Shown in pieces: positions 1-11,888 of a stretch of 64,000 nt of DNA. This DNA is from Tenodera sinensis. Lineage: Eukaryota > Arthropoda > Insecta > Mantodea > Mantidae. Made by a program: the position numbers and the translations under genes. The notes beneath the pieces were generated by a model. It ran no database searches. It was not told the origin of the DNA and was given only the letters and a program-made list of their open reading frames with translations. The stretch lies in NCBI GenBank assembly GCA_030765045.1, contig CM060964.1, positions 142,119,868-142,183,867 on the forward strand, given 5' to 3'. Position 1 is the stretch's first letter. The number at the start of each line of letters is the position of its first letter.

Positions 1-1129
1 AGCTAATGGTGATGTTGACGCTCACAACTCATTTGGTTCGAATAAGGAAACGTTAATGCCAGTCGATTACGCAAACTTCCGAAGTTGCCCAATAACTTAC
101 CGGAATTACATGAAGCACTGGTGAAAAATGTATTCCATAGAAACAGGGGAGAAAACTGTTTATCTGTGAATGACTCCGAGATGAATATTGTGAGTTTCTC
201 GTCGATATGACACTACGTTGGAGGACATTAATAAAAGCATAAAACAAAGCCATGAGTTTCTCATGCCAAAGCAATTTAAATGTTCTGTAACAGTCAAGAG
301 CTTTATTTATAGACGGAACCTTCAAGAGTCGCACTAAGCTGTTCCACCAAATATTTATAATTCATGGGGTAAATGAAAAAAGAAAAAATATTTCCCACTG
401 GTATTTTTGACTCCCAAACAAAAAAAAAAAAGTTAAACTTATACAGAAGCTCTGTCCTTAATTGCACACAACGCCAATCCGGACATTATATACCTTGGCT
501 TTGAGGCGGTAATTCACCGGGCAATTGCTTACGTTTGGCGCCAAATGAATATGAAGGGCTGCAGATTTCATTTCGAGCAGGCGTGGCGAAGAAAGATTTA
601 ATCATTGGGACTGGGGGGCCAGGTCGGGCAGCGCCCGTACTGGAAAAAGAATTTGCCCATACTAAGGGATTCCCCATTTGTCCTTTTCTGTATTCAAGTT
701 TTAAAAATATTTCAGTAATAACTTAATGACTAAAGTAACTATGTATTGAAGACTATATTGATGGTAACAATGCTGTAATAGTTAACCATTGCCTTATTCC
801 AGCGTACTGAATAGACGTATATTAGGTATCATTGTTTTGTGTAACAAGTCCCTCCCGTCATAATTTTAAGAGGGGATGACATGGCTGTTTATTGATGCGT
901 AAATATTCATCACACATGCTTACTCACAAATTAACTGTTCATTGGATGACAAATGTGTCATTTATACTTTTTTTAAGGAAAATGTCCATGTGCAATCGTT
1001 AAGTGATGAAACTTTGATACAGAAAACTATTTCCTTAGAGTGATACATTGTGTTACCATGTAATAGAGCACCACAAGTCATACTGGTTTGATTTCTAAAA
1101 TCGTATTTATAAATTTCTCAAATGGGAAG
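1..1129. other. Intergenic/intronic stretch with a degenerate SINE tail
   Basis: No gene is recognised. At about 195-235 the bases resemble the 3' body of the complete SINE found at 35946-36198 (the block reading GATATGACAC then GTTGGAGGAC), so a decayed fragment of that SINE family is likely here. The rest is AT-rich with short A runs, and its open frames are short with no recognisable domain. Confidence 0.4.
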
Positions 1130-1375
1130 TCGTCATTTTTTTCTATTGGACATGCAGAGAGAACGGAATTTCAACACCACCACATATCTAGCGATTGGCC
1201 TTAAAACATTTTATTATTGCTTAAAGCCTATAGTAAGTCCATTGTAATTACGAGGAAATATACAATAAGACAACTTCTGCAAATTTTTATGTCAATTAAC
1301 GTGAAGTAAATAGAAGAATAAGCATTTGTAAGAAAGAATAGTTTGTAGAAGAGAGTAGAGAAAGTTATGTGAGAA
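1130..1375 (+). repeat. Dispersed repeat, partial copy 1
   Basis: This block resembles 25390-25620 in the same orientation (shared stretches AGAGAACGGAATTTC-like, AGGAAATA, AAGAATAAG..TTTGTAAGAA and GAGAAAGT.ATGTGAG). It also resembles, in inverted orientation, 63690-63850. It carries no open frame of note. It is probably part of a moderately repeated non-coding transposable element whose ends I could not define. Confidence 0.5.
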
Positions 1376-2359
1376 CAACGCATTTGCTTTTTAAAGTTAT
1401 TTTATCTCGCCCCCGCCCCCCCACCCTCCTATAAAATGTGGAGCCCCGCTTAATGTTCAGTCCTGGCCACGGGCCTGCAATGGGATTATCAAATGATTTT
1501 AAATCAAGGGAATCTGAAATCGGAAGACTTGAAATGTTTGTTTGGAGTGCGTCTCCTGCCCCCTGACCAAATGAAGACCTAATTTCCCACATACGTAACA
1601 ATGGAATCTGGATGATGATTTTTATTATTTAGCCCATACCTATATTTATTCCCTGTGGCCCGACTTAAGCAGTAGTTCTGATCGGACTACCAACTGCTGT
1701 GAAGCATTTCGCTCTAAACTGAACGCTCAGTTTTACTCTCCTCATCCCGACATATTCCATCTGTTCGAAGCATTAAAGGATGTTCAAAGTGAAACCTACG
1801 CTAAAATGAGGAGCTAGAAGAAAGCTAGTCCCAAAAATGCGGGACAAACAAAACTACGTAAAAGAGCAAATGGAAAAGAACAAGTCGGCAATGAAGATAT
1901 TTATTGCCCGGTATGAATATCTTCAAAACATCTATACGTTTCTCCCATCTATACAGTTTCATTATTTCTGCTTGACAATTGCAACTTTGCTTGTACTAAG
2001 TGTGCGTATAACGGAGGGGGACACCTCGACCCACCGCTACCCCGACATGGATCTATTGCGGGCTTCCACCCCAGGGAGAAGGGATGTGGCGATGCAAGAC
2101 CGTAGACTTATCAGAAGGCGAAGGCCAGAGATGCATGGAAGTCCCTAACAGTTACAGATGTTGATCCTGGCGCACAACCAAAGTGTTTCCTCTACCCATG
2201 AAGAGGACGACCCTTTCGGCCCGTGTAGCAACTTCCAGGGAGGGCCAGGGAATGGGTTTCAGAGCGCAAGCAACTATGCCATCTGTCCGTAGTCGCCGGA
2301 ACGTACCGCGCTGCCAACCAAACCTGAAAGATGACAAGGGAGGAAAATGAGAAATGAAG

Positions 2360-2604
2360 TTGTTGTTGTAGTGTTTAACGCCCGCTTTTACTACTACGGC
2401 ACCGCAGGCGGTGACACTGATGATACATGGAATGAAGATGGAGCACCGGTGGAATGATATGGCGGGGGAAACCGGAGCACCCGGAGAAAACCCGCCCTGA
2501 CGCCGCTTCGTCTACCACGATTACCACATGCGGGTCCCTGGGATCGAACCCGGGCCGTCTAGGTGGTAGGCGAGCGCGCTAACCGCTCGGCCACGGCGCC
2601 GCCT
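2360..2604 (-). mobile_element. tRNA-derived SINE, family 1, copy 1
   Basis: Read on the minus strand it starts with a tRNA-like head: an A-box-like TGGCCGAGCGGTTAG and a B-box GGTTCGATCCC, the internal RNA polymerase III promoter arrangement. A body follows with the CGGGTTTTCTCCGGG motif, then a CAACAACAA-type tail. A direct repeat GAAATGAAG flanks it at 2351-2359 and 2607-2615, which fits a target-site duplication. A second copy of the family lies at about 49120-49377. The insertion is next to, or within, the tail of a fragment of SINE family 2. Confidence 0.85.
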
Positions 2605-2606
2605 GG

Positions 2607-2725
2607 GAAATGAAGGGAAAGGAATCCGTAGAGAAGAGATTAACGCACCCCAGCATTCGCCTATGTGACATGGGGAAACCACGGAAAAACCCATGCCAGA
2701 GTGCACCGCCAAGGGGATCGAAACG
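2607..2725 (-). mobile_element. SINE family 2 fragment
   Basis: The minus strand reads GATCCCCTTGG, then TTTTTCCGTGGTTTC, then ATGTCACATAGGCGAATGC. This matches the B-box and body of the SINE-headed element at 3549-4059. The head is missing, so it is a truncated copy, and SINE family 1 appears to have inserted at its tail. Confidence 0.6.
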
Positions 2726-3111
2726 GCGCTATGGCAGTATAGATAGCTTATGAAATCAACACTTACACTATGGAAAAATAAGATGGCAACTGATGGGAAT
2801 CAATACGTACGGTGTCGGTAAAATACGGTAGCAGCTAGGAATCAATTCGGGTTCAGCCAATTAGAGCCAGAGTCAAATAGTTTTAATCTTAATTGTGCTC
2901 TATAAACGAGCGTTTCTGTTTTTATTTTAATATGAACAAACAATCTGTGTAATGGGACAAGCTAAGCGGCCAGCTTAAAATAGTACAGAAGTAATAATTG
3001 ATGCAAAACAGATCTGGGCACGGTTTTACATTAATGTACCTGTAAAAGGTGCGCTCTTGGCGAGTTTTCGAGATACTGTTGAACAGTGAAGCTCGAGTTA
3101 AACAAACTGAA

Positions 3112-3322
3112 TATTCATTTCACGTAAATAATGTGATTTCTTAACTTCGAAGCTGAGAAAATTCAGTTAGTCATTAGTGCATGTGATTTGTTTTCGTAAC
3201 TTTGAAACTGTGGACATTCATTTCGTGCGATGTGATTTATTTTCGTTACTTTGGAACTGAGGAAATTCATTTCATGTAGGTATGATTTCTTTTCGTAACT
3301 TTGGAACCGAGGAAATTTCAAA
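3112..3322. repeat. Imperfect tandem repeat, about 4 units of ~55-60 bp
   Basis: Units share the order ATTCATTTC, then TGTGATTT.TTTTCGTAACTTTG, then AACTGAGGAAA. The first unit is the most diverged. No coding capacity is visible, so this is a minisatellite-like array. Confidence 0.7.
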
Positions 3323-3548
3323 GGTACGGAAGAGGTTACGAGTACAGGTATTCGCCTCGCTCTTTTCTCGTAACCCGATAAACAGATGTCGCACCTTGAT
3401 TTTCCAGGTTCTCCTGAATATCCTCATTGGACATACGGTCCAATGTGCTGGCGTTTACAACACCGCGAGAAGAGTTCAGCATCCGGTGGATCTCTACACG
3501 TAACGGATAGCTGGCTAATAAGTTCCATTTTAGTACAGTAGCTGCCTG

Positions 3549-4059
3549 GGACGACCGAGCAGGGTGGCTTAGGCGGTAACGTCTATGGCTCGCATTCGGG
3601 AGATCACGGGTTCGATCCCCTTGGCCGCGCACGCTGAAAAGGGATTTTCCGTGGTTTCTCATGTCACTTAGACGAATGCTACCACGACTTCCTTTCCATC
3701 ATTTCCCTTCATTCCATTTTCTTACCTTACAGGTGTGCTCTCAGGCGAGTGGTGTCGACGGTGCCGGACAGATGGCGCGGATGCTTGCGCATGGTAAGTG
3801 CTGTTCTTGACGCTAGGTAGCGTTTGGCAGGCCGCTGTCCTCCGTCGGGGTGAGACACCTGTGCGACACCGTACCTGCGGTGTGGCGTGGCTGGCTCTGA
3901 GATGAAGAGATTTCAGCACTTGTTAGGGACTTCCATGCATCTCTGTGGCCTGCGACTGTGTGGCACCCTGTGGTTCCCTCATTTCATTCGTGTCTCCTGG
4001 AGGGTGGTAGCTACAATGGATCTGCGTTGGTCGCTGTGTGTTTTTACCCTATACACTAT
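3549..4059 (+). mobile_element. SINE-headed insertion of 511 bp with 12-bp TSD
   Basis: The unit opens with a tRNA-like head: an A-box-like GTGGCTTAGGCGGTAACG and, about 45 bases on, GGTTCGATCCC. A SINE body follows (TTTTCCGTGGTTTCTCATG), then a GC-rich segment (about 3740-4010) that I do not recognise. It ends in a T-rich tail near 4038-4059. A perfect 12-bp direct repeat AGTAGCTGCCTG borders it at 3537-3548 and 4060-4071. The repeat makes the whole 511 bp, not just the classic SINE part, the retroposed unit. Confidence 0.75.
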
Positions 4060-4071
4060 AGTAGCTGCCTG

Positions 4072-5215
4072 AAATGTTGAATTAGCTCAGACCAGTGTAT
4101 AGATAGAGGGATCTAATCGCCTTCAGGAGTGCCTCAGCACACGCAATGGCTCCTCCCCGGAACTGACCTTTATCAGCGGATACCAACACAAATCTTACAT
4201 GATAACCATGAATTGGGAATTACGCAGTTACACAGTCACCCTTAGCGTCTCCCAATACACCAACAACTCGCGCGAAAGGTATCCACCAGACTGTGTTCAG
4301 GGAGGTATAAGGTTGGAAGTCAAACGCATGTGTGGACCGAAGTTGATTGAGCGTTTGACATATGCTCTCACTGCTTAGAGGAACCCAATCGAGAGTATGG
4401 CTCGGGGCCCCGGGAGCGCCAATTCCCATACCTACCATAGTGGGCTCCTAAGATAAAAAATGCCCTCATGAACATTGCAACTACGTTTATACACAAAGTT
4501 AAGAAAACATCGTAGTGTACACGTATTAAAATGCAACAGTGAGTTCTAGACTTGGGGAAAAATATAACTAGAAACGTGAGTCTGGAGACTCGAGAAAACT
4601 AAGGTAGGTAATATAGGGAAAACCCAGGAGATATGGGATTGCACAGTTGAATTGCTGTGAGCTGACAAATAAAAAAAATAAAAATAAAAATAAAAATCTG
4701 CATACTGGACCCCGGCACCTAATTTCTTAAACCGGGGTCAATATTCAGATCTTTATCATTTTATTACAAATATAAAACAAATATACACTTTACAAAATTT
4801 ACAGATTAACAAAATAAAATAAAAATAAAATAATTTAAAACACAACATTTTAACATCCTAAAACCACACCTCTTCTAACTAAAATTAAGAAAAAAAAAAA
4901 AAAAAAAACCAATAAATTACCAAAATAAAATCTAAAAATTTCCATCTCATCCCTAATCATACCCATTCAAAACTTTTATAAATTTGATGCTGACAGCACG
5001 GTTAACAGGTATCTGTTTCTTCGTCTGCCAATACCTCTTCATTCCAGCCAACTTTGCCCCTCTCATTTTTTCGCGACAGACCGGAATTTAGAAATGCGCA
5101 ATGGAGTTTTGCAAGGTATTTTGGTACACCGACTTGATCTACATTTTGATATGTCAAGGAATGTTAGGATTTAGAGCTTTCTTGATATTGTGACGTAGCC
5201 TTCATTGTTTTCTAG
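4072..5215. other. Non-coding stretch with A-rich tract and possible decayed coding tail
   Basis: It contains an (AAAAT)n-like tract at 4670-4697, a GC-rich hairpin (GACCCCGG pairing with CCGGGGTC) at about 4708-4740, and a long A-rich block to about 4915. On the minus strand about 5080-4965 an open stretch of some 40 codons ends in a stop and includes the residues GMKRYWQTKKQIPVN. It may be the tail of a transposon or retrocopy ORF, but I do not recognise the family. Confidence 0.3.
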
Positions 5216-5247
5216 CGTCTTCTCCAGTGCCAGCGGGCATTTGGTTG

Positions 5248-5795
5248 GGAGAGAGATAGAGGGGGAGAGAGGGAGAGAGATGGGTAGTGAGAGGGGAGAG
5301 ATGGGTAGAGAGAGAGGGCAGAGAGGGGGAGAGAGGGGGAGAGGGAGAGAGAGGGAGAGAGAGGTGGAGTGAGAGAGGGGGAGAGAGATGGGTAGTGAGA
5401 GGGGAGATATGGGTAGTGAGAGGGGAGAGATGGGTAGAGAGAGAGGGCAGAGAGGGGGAGAGAGAGGGGGAGTGAGAGAGGGGGAGAGAGATGGGTAGTG
5501 AGAGGTGAGAGAGGGCAGAGAGGGGGGAGAGAGGGCAGAGAGGGGGGAGAGAGGGCAGAGAGGGGGGATAGGTGGAGAGAGGGGGATAGAGGGGGCAGAG
5601 AGAGGGGGAGAGAGAGGGGAAGGGGAGAGAGAAGGAGAGAGAGGGTTAGAGAGCGGAATAGAGGGGACGAGAGCGGGATAGAGGGGTAGAGAGCGAGATA
5701 GAGGAGAGAGGGGTAGAGAGCGAGATAGAGGAGAGAGGGGTAGAGAGGAGAGGGGGAGAGGAGAGAGGGGGAGAGAGGAGAGAGGGGGAGAGAGA
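5248..5795. repeat. Polypurine (GA/GGGGA)n tract
   Basis: About 550 bases of almost pure purine on the plus strand. GAGAGAGGGGGAGAGA-type units are organised into higher-order repeats with interspersed TGGGTAGTGAGAGG blocks. The long open frames on both strands translate to Ser/Leu/Pro or Arg/Glu/Gly low complexity and are artefacts of the repeat. Confidence 0.95.
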
Positions 5796-5908
5796 CTAAA
5801 TTTGGTATTAAAACCAAATTAACCAGTTTAACATTGCGCACCGCATGTCAACATTACCCAATGATGAAGAGACAGTGCTGAAAGTAAAGAAGGGGGGAGA
5901 CTGCAAAA

Positions 5909-5936
5909 CGAGAGAAAGAGAGAAGAGAAAGAGAGA

Positions 5937-6003
<67 letters not shown>

Positions 6004-6033
6004 AAGAGAAAGAAAGAGAAAGAGAGAAAAGCG
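5909..6033. repeat. (AAAGAGAG)n microsatellite
   Basis: A second polypurine tract of AAAGAGAGAG units. Open frames through it are low-complexity shadows (Lys/Arg/Glu, or Ser/Phe/Leu on the other strand). Confidence 0.95.
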
Positions 6034-6410
6034 TAAGGAAAGAACGAGTAGAAGTTTGCACCGAGGTCAACCTTTCGTAGTCGCATTTTGCATCTTCTAA
6101 TGCACTGGTTCATACACCCTGCGAGGCCCTGGGTTAAAGGAAAGGCGCAGTCACAATCTGTAAAATATTTTAAGGAAGGAGAACGGGATTCTGGCAATTT
6201 AATTAGTTTCCAACACCGCCTGGTAAGCCTTTAACTTCAATAACGAAGGTAGCTAAAGAAATAATTTTGCTCGCTGTGACCATTAGATGAACCACATGAT
6301 TGGCTGATATGTCCAATATTTATTGCAGTAACCTAGGGTTACATGCCCCTATTTTCATTACCTTGCAGGAAGATCACAGCTTAATCAGCTCTCTTACGTC
6401 TTTATGACAA

Positions 6411-8057
6411 TTGAGGAGCGTTTTTTTCAAAAGTTGATAAATGCTCATTTGATCGAAATTCAGATATTTGCGGTTACAAATAAAGCTTATTGCCATGCAT
6501 GAACTGTTAAACCTGTTTTGTCAAAATCCGATATTTGTTGCTGTTATGGGGTGTTGAAATCTTCGAGTTTTTGCAAAAGTCGATATTTGCTTTCAGTCAG
6601 TTAAAGCAAAAGTCGATAAATGCTGACAGTATAAGCTTCTGAGTGACCTGAAGGGACAACAGCAATGTATGACGTCATCGTCAGTGTTAATGTGAGAAAG
6701 AAATAAAGAAAAGAAAAGAAAAAAAAAAAGAACGCTGGACGAACACTTGCCGCCAGAAACAATAGTAGGAATTTGTTTTACACACAATATAAGCTCCTAT
6801 TATTATCATTCATTTCGAGCCAGCTTTGACAGGGAGAAGTTTGCATTTAAACGAGCAGGCTATTAAACGATAACATGGAGGTTAATACAAGTGATTCAAA
6901 AAATGATATACTCGTGCAAGTAACTGAATGCGCACATGGTAGGAAGTCCAGGCCGAAAGTGAAAGCACCCAAGAAGTCTAAAAAGAACAAGAAAATACCA
7001 GCTATTGTCTATTCACATGGACTACCAGGCATACCAGTGAATCCAAAAGCTTTGGGGAGAAAAGAGTGCAGAGCTGCTGGTCTCACTTATGATATACCTA
7101 TCGCAACTTTTCACCATCATGTAAATACCTAGTTTAAACAAAACTGACCAGGCTTATGAAAAGTCTAATAAGAAGGTATTGTTATCAGTATCGGACACCT
7201 ATAAACAAAGTCCTGTAGAGGTTGAGGTACGAAAATCCAGAAATTGCAGCCAGGAAGTGAGGAAAACAACCACATTGGAAAAGCAGAACATGGGTCTTAA
7301 AACTTGAGGCATTTTAGCGTGCCAGTATAGCAGAAGATTTTTATAAGGACATTGTTGAAAGCGATCCATATGTTGCCAGTTTAGGCAACATTTATTTGTA
7401 TTTTAATATGTATTTTGCACATCTCCTTATCAAAAATGTATAGAAAAGTGAAGTACTAAAGTACAATACTAAAGCATTGTATCACAGTATTATAGTATAA
7501 CATTGTATGCAAAATGAAAAATAAAGCAGCCTTCTTGGTAATCATTGTTAAAAAGATTTTAGAAAACACTTTAAATGTGCTTATCAATAAAAATGTTGTA
7601 TTTCAGTAATGTTTCATGCTATTTCGCACTTTCGTTTTTCAAACATATATGAAAAATTGATACAAAAACGCTATATTGTAGTATGCTATTGTATTTCCAT
7701 GCAAAAGGAACAGTAGTGTAGTTTGTAGTTACTGTTAAAAAGATAAAAATATGCAAAAAAAAAATAATAATAATAATAATAATAATTTCAGTGCATATGA
7801 ACAGAACTTTTATCTTCTCTTCATGCATTTATCGACTTCTGAAAAAGCTTGCAAACTTTGCCCATTTATTTTGACATAAAAGAGTGAAAAGTTCGTAAAA
7901 GTCAAACACATCTTCAGAATTGTGCTAAGAAACGCAGTGCAAATATTAAATTATTTTCTTTGTATAATTAGTATTTGGGTATGATACCTATATAAAAAGC
8001 ATTTCCCCAAAAATTTATCTTTCTGCATTTATCGACTTTTGAAAAAACGTTCCCCAA
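6411..8057. mobile_element. Unclassified inverted-repeat element with subterminal motif arrays
   Basis: The left end (6411-6444) and the right end (8025-8057) are inverted copies of about 34 bp. Both contain CAAAAGT(T/C)GATAAATGC next to a run of T or A. The same 17-base motif recurs inside at 6607-6623 (plus) and 7825-7841 (minus), pointing inwards from each side. Related GATATTTG motifs occur near 6460, 6530 and 6580. Multiple subterminal motifs are typical of transposase binding sites in DNA transposons. No clear target duplication is seen, so the exact ends are uncertain. Confidence 0.6.
6875..7132 (+). CDS. 85-aa basic protein inside the 6.4-8.1 kb element, unknown
   Basis: This ATG-initiated frame of 85 residues has a strongly basic central segment (APKKSKKNKK, about residues 29-38) that could serve as a nuclear localisation signal. 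A less charged C-terminal part ends FHHHVNT. It lies between the inward-facing subterminal repeats of the surrounding element, about 430 bp from its left end. An AATAAA signal occurs at about 7520. I do not recognise the family. It may be an N-terminal exon or fragment of a larger transposon protein, or a chance frame; base composition alone does not decide. Confidence 0.3.
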   Translation: MEVNTSDSKNDILVQVTECAHGRKSRPKVKAPKKSKKNKKIPAIVYSHGLPGIPVNPKALGRKECRAAGLTYDIPIATFHHHVNT

Positions 8058-9540
8058 TTTAATGATTTCTAATGATAAAATAGAACTACAGTATTCACGG
8101 ACTTGGAAAACACGATATCTCTTGATTTTTATTTTCATTTTAAGTATAAGATGAGATTATCGTAATTGTCGTTGCTGCATAACTTACATTCAATGCTGTC
8201 ACCATTTGCAGTAAAATATTCACTCCCAAATTATTGTACAAGCTCACCAATACGTGAATATTTCAATGTTCGTGCTGGAGACAGTTTGCTCCGTGTGTGG
8301 AACTAGTGAACATATTCGGAAAACACTATGCACTGTTGGCAGTGAGCCCAGTTATTTGCGCTGTCACTGTATGCGCGCAATGACGTCACGCTCTGGCCAC
8401 TTGCGATCACCTCATTTCACACTAGCTGTATAAAGCTGTATAATCATTACCTTTAATTCGAAATATGCTCATTTAACATGTATTTTATTTAATTACATTG
8501 TGGGGTTGTTTTTAATGGATAAGTACATTCTAAGACATACAAGCCAAAGGGAAACAGGAAATTAAAATATATCAAAACCAACTTTGTAATAAATTATTCT
8601 TATTCTTATAATACACTATTAGATTTTACTAAATTGCGATTCCTTCTAATCCCTGCCAGTGTCCTGGCTGAGTATTGAAACAAAAAGTTAAGGTATAATT
8701 CGAACGCTGTAGTCATACTATTGGATACTCCTTTATATTCATATTCCACATTGTCTATTAATGGTTTAAAATACGTTAAATGTTTGATAACTATTTCAAA
8801 GACCTATTGAAAATTGCAGAATGTAACTAAATACCTACTATTGATTGACGTGCATAAAGGGATATTTTCACCGAACAGAAAGCATTTGTTTACACCTACA
8901 AGTACTTGTGTATTTTTCAAAATAATTTTATGAATTAACGTTATAAAATAAACTTAAGAGTAATACAAATGATATGCTTTATTGTTATTGTTAAACGAAT
9001 GCCAGGAGTACCTATCAAATTCCAATAAATAATCACTGGAAATGTCAAGCTCAAAATCGTGCGTTGCATTCATGGAGATGTTCCACAAATAAGATGGATT
9101 GGGCTATATCAATAACAACTGCTACGAAACACAGTAATTAAATACTATAATCACAATAGGCATATACATACCTACTGCTCGAAAACGAAGTACGCAGTTG
9201 ATGGCATAGTGAAATAAACGAATTAATACTACACAGGATGGAGATGTAGAGATTATAGGTATGTGCAATCTTTTGTGATTACTTTACATGCTCATTTAGA
9301 GTTTGCAGAGCTGTTAAATGAACTTTCCTTTGTTAAAATACGATGACGGGGAACGACGAAAGCAAAACGACCTTTAAACTAGTTTGCCAGTACATTTTAT
9401 GGGGACCGATGAATGAATTTTGAAACTTTTAAGTCATTTCTACAAACTTATTGAAATGTTTACCATAGATACATATTATGCAAGTGGGTAATATGCAGTA
9501 CGTTCGCACAGCCGTCGAAAAAATTGAGCACATTAGGAGA
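8058..9540. other. AT-rich non-coding stretch
   Basis: No gene or recognisable repeat is seen. It includes a TGACGTCAC palindrome (CRE-like) at about 8381 and many AATAAA-like words. No open frame with family resemblance was found on either strand. Confidence 0.4.
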
Positions 9541-9544
9541 GCAG

Positions 9545-9745
9545 AATACTTTCAAGTTCCACGTCGTGGAACTCAGCTTCATGTTGGAATGCCGACTTGT
9601 GTAAACCGTGCTGCCACACGACGTGGAACTTAAAAATAATCTGTTCTAATGCGCACAATGGCTGTACATCGGCCGGATCGCCCCGCGGCGGCACCGACCC
9701 TGGCGGGGACCGTCCCGAGTTGCACGTAAACTGGCAAGTCAGGGA
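9545..9745. repeat. GC-rich repeat, left member of an inverted pair
   Basis: It starts with a near-palindrome TTCCACGTCGTGGAA (about 9557) that is echoed by ACGACGTGGAACTT near 9617. It continues into a GC-rich block containing CGCCCCGCGGCGGCACC (about 9680). The GC-rich block matches, in inverted orientation, the block at about 11005-11100. Together they may be the ends or subterminal regions of one element spanning about 9.55-11.1 kb. Confidence 0.5.
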
Positions 9746-10999
9746 CACGGAACAATAACTTCTGTACTAACTTAAATTAGGCTTACCTGCAATACAACAT
9801 ATGCTCAAATTCGTTAACTTCAACACGAATACATTCTCTGTATCTCCGAAAGCAATTCTGGTTCACTCGAAAATGTTCATGTTGACTGACTGACTTCTTG
9901 TATTTCTCTCGTGATGTTGTCCAATTCTTGTAACGTGTGCAGATTTGATGCTTACACTTTATTCTTTAACGTTCCCCACAAATAAAAATCTCATGGTGAT
10001 AGGTAAGGGGAACGAGATGGCCTCAATCCTCGACTAATTACTCTGTAACCATACCTACATAGTTTGCAATTCATGCATAGAACTGCCAGCGGGGTGCGCT
10101 GTAGCTGAATCCTGCTGAAACCAGCTATACAATCATTCATTTCTTGTAAGTTACGGAAAAAAAAATGCTTAAAATAGATTTTACATAAACGTGTGAAGCA
10201 ACTGTTATGTTGTAAATGTGGAATCGAAGACTGTATGCGCACTCACGTGCACCAATTTCTAAATTTTGTAGCGTGGCGAGGAACTTCATGAATAATATAG
10301 GGATTTTCGGTAGCCCAGTATCAATTGTTCCGAGCAGAAACGTGACCTTGAAGATAAAACCACGCAGCATCAGTGAGGAACGTTAAAGATGGGTCCATGT
10401 AGTGGTTGTAAAGCATGAACTACAGTTACCTTGTACGGCTTAAGTTTCACAAGTTTCGTTGCACAAAAGCCGATGTCTTGGAAATTTTAACCTCTAGTGC
10501 TAAACATATCAGCGATTTTAATTTACGAGGAACGTTAAACCAAACCCGCACACGTAACAAGAACTGAAGGACAATGTCGCAAAAGAAATACAAGCAATGT
10601 CAACACGAACTTTTGCGAGTAAACCAGACCAGAACTAATTTCAACATCTGTTGTGATGCAGGTAAGCCTAATGTAAGTTACTACAGTAATTTAGTGTTCT
10701 GTACCCATGACCATGGGTGTCGCGAGGGGGTGGGACAAGGGGGCGCCGCTCCCCCCTGGAAGTTAATAAATTTAATATACCGTCAATTACTATTACACTA
10801 TTGTTTTAATTTTGAAGAAAAAAAAGTTTTTATTTATCACAACTTAACACACCTATCCTCAACAAATACTAAAACTTATATATCTTTTACAGTTTTGGGC
10901 AACAGGATAATGAATTAATATTGTTTGATTGCAAACTTCCAACATGCGGCCCTCCCGTGAAAAAGAGTCTGCCGACGTCCATACCCATGACTTGTCGAT

Positions 11000-11105
11000 C
11001 GTTTACGAGTAACTACTCCGGAGGAGGACACGCCAATCCTCGCCCTGTCCGGTGCCGCCGCGGGGCGGTCCAACCGATCTACGAACGCACTGTACCTACC
11101 CACTA
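11000..11105. repeat. GC-rich repeat, right member of the inverted pair
   Basis: Contains GGTGCCGCCGCGGGGCG flanked by sequence that aligns by eye to the reverse complement of about 9650-9745. The shared order is TTTACG-like, then CGCC..CC, then the CCGCCGCGGGGCG core, then CCGAT.TAC. The short open frames here are overlapping and lack any recognised domain. Confidence 0.5.
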
Positions 11106-11888
11106 AGTTCAAAACTATACTACAAATAGTTCCTTAGTTAGGTAATTCATTTTAAACCGTTTTATTTGTTGTAATTAAAGTGCTCCTTGGGATTCAACTT
11201 TGGAATTTTTCTTTTGTTAATGCTTTGTCAATGCATTCTCCATGCAAGCGCTCATTGAAATTGGTCTGGGCCTGGACGTGGCGGAAAATATTTGTAGAAG
11301 GACAATCAATCTTGGTTTCTCTTTTTACTAAAAATTTAAATCATTATTTTGACATTATAAAGCATTATATAATATTATAATAATGCCTTTGTTTAGATTG
11401 AAAATATTACAAAGAGTAAATATATTCAACTAAATTGGATATACAGTATCATCTTCGGATGAATCAGCCATCTCAAACAAAATTATTACTTTTAGTAAAA
11501 CTATTGGAATAATAAACAGGATATGAAACCTTCATTAGCGGACACGATATACCAGAGAACCCTTACACAAAATATTAGCAAGACCCACACTTTGCTATAT
11601 TAGTGAGCCATGCACTTGACGGACCACAGAAGAAAGCAAAATAACTACTATTGAAATGAGGTTCATGATATATACCTACAGCAGTTAATACCAAGTGGGA
11701 TTGCAGACGCAATGATGTGACGAAGGAACTTCGCTCAGAACCAGTGTTCAAGTACATACAATGTATCGCGGATGAGTTCGGACAGAGTTCCCAAAGCCAT
11801 GCTTCGTTATCGCCCAACAGGGGAGAGATCTCTGGGCTGGACACACAACCCGTCTGCGAGATCTCAATAGACCACTAAGTTTAAACCT
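11106..11888. other. AT-rich non-coding stretch
   Basis: No gene or RNA is recognised. Open frames are short or are entrance shadows of the adjacent polypurine tract. Confidence 0.35.

Noticed and set aside
1837..2148. A 103-codon plus frame
   Set aside because: The N-terminal part is low complexity and the C-terminal part Arg-rich from a GC-rich repeat-like block; no family resemblance.
2520..2605. Functional tRNA gene on the minus strand
   Set aside because: The tRNA-like head is followed by a SINE body and tail within a target duplication and has a second genomic copy at 49.1 kb.
5212..6197. Several long frames (up to 209 codons) rich in Ser/Leu/Pro or Arg/Glu/Gly
   Set aside because: They are read through (GA)n polypurine repeats in several frames on both strands; composition is forced by the repeat and there is no unique coding sequence.
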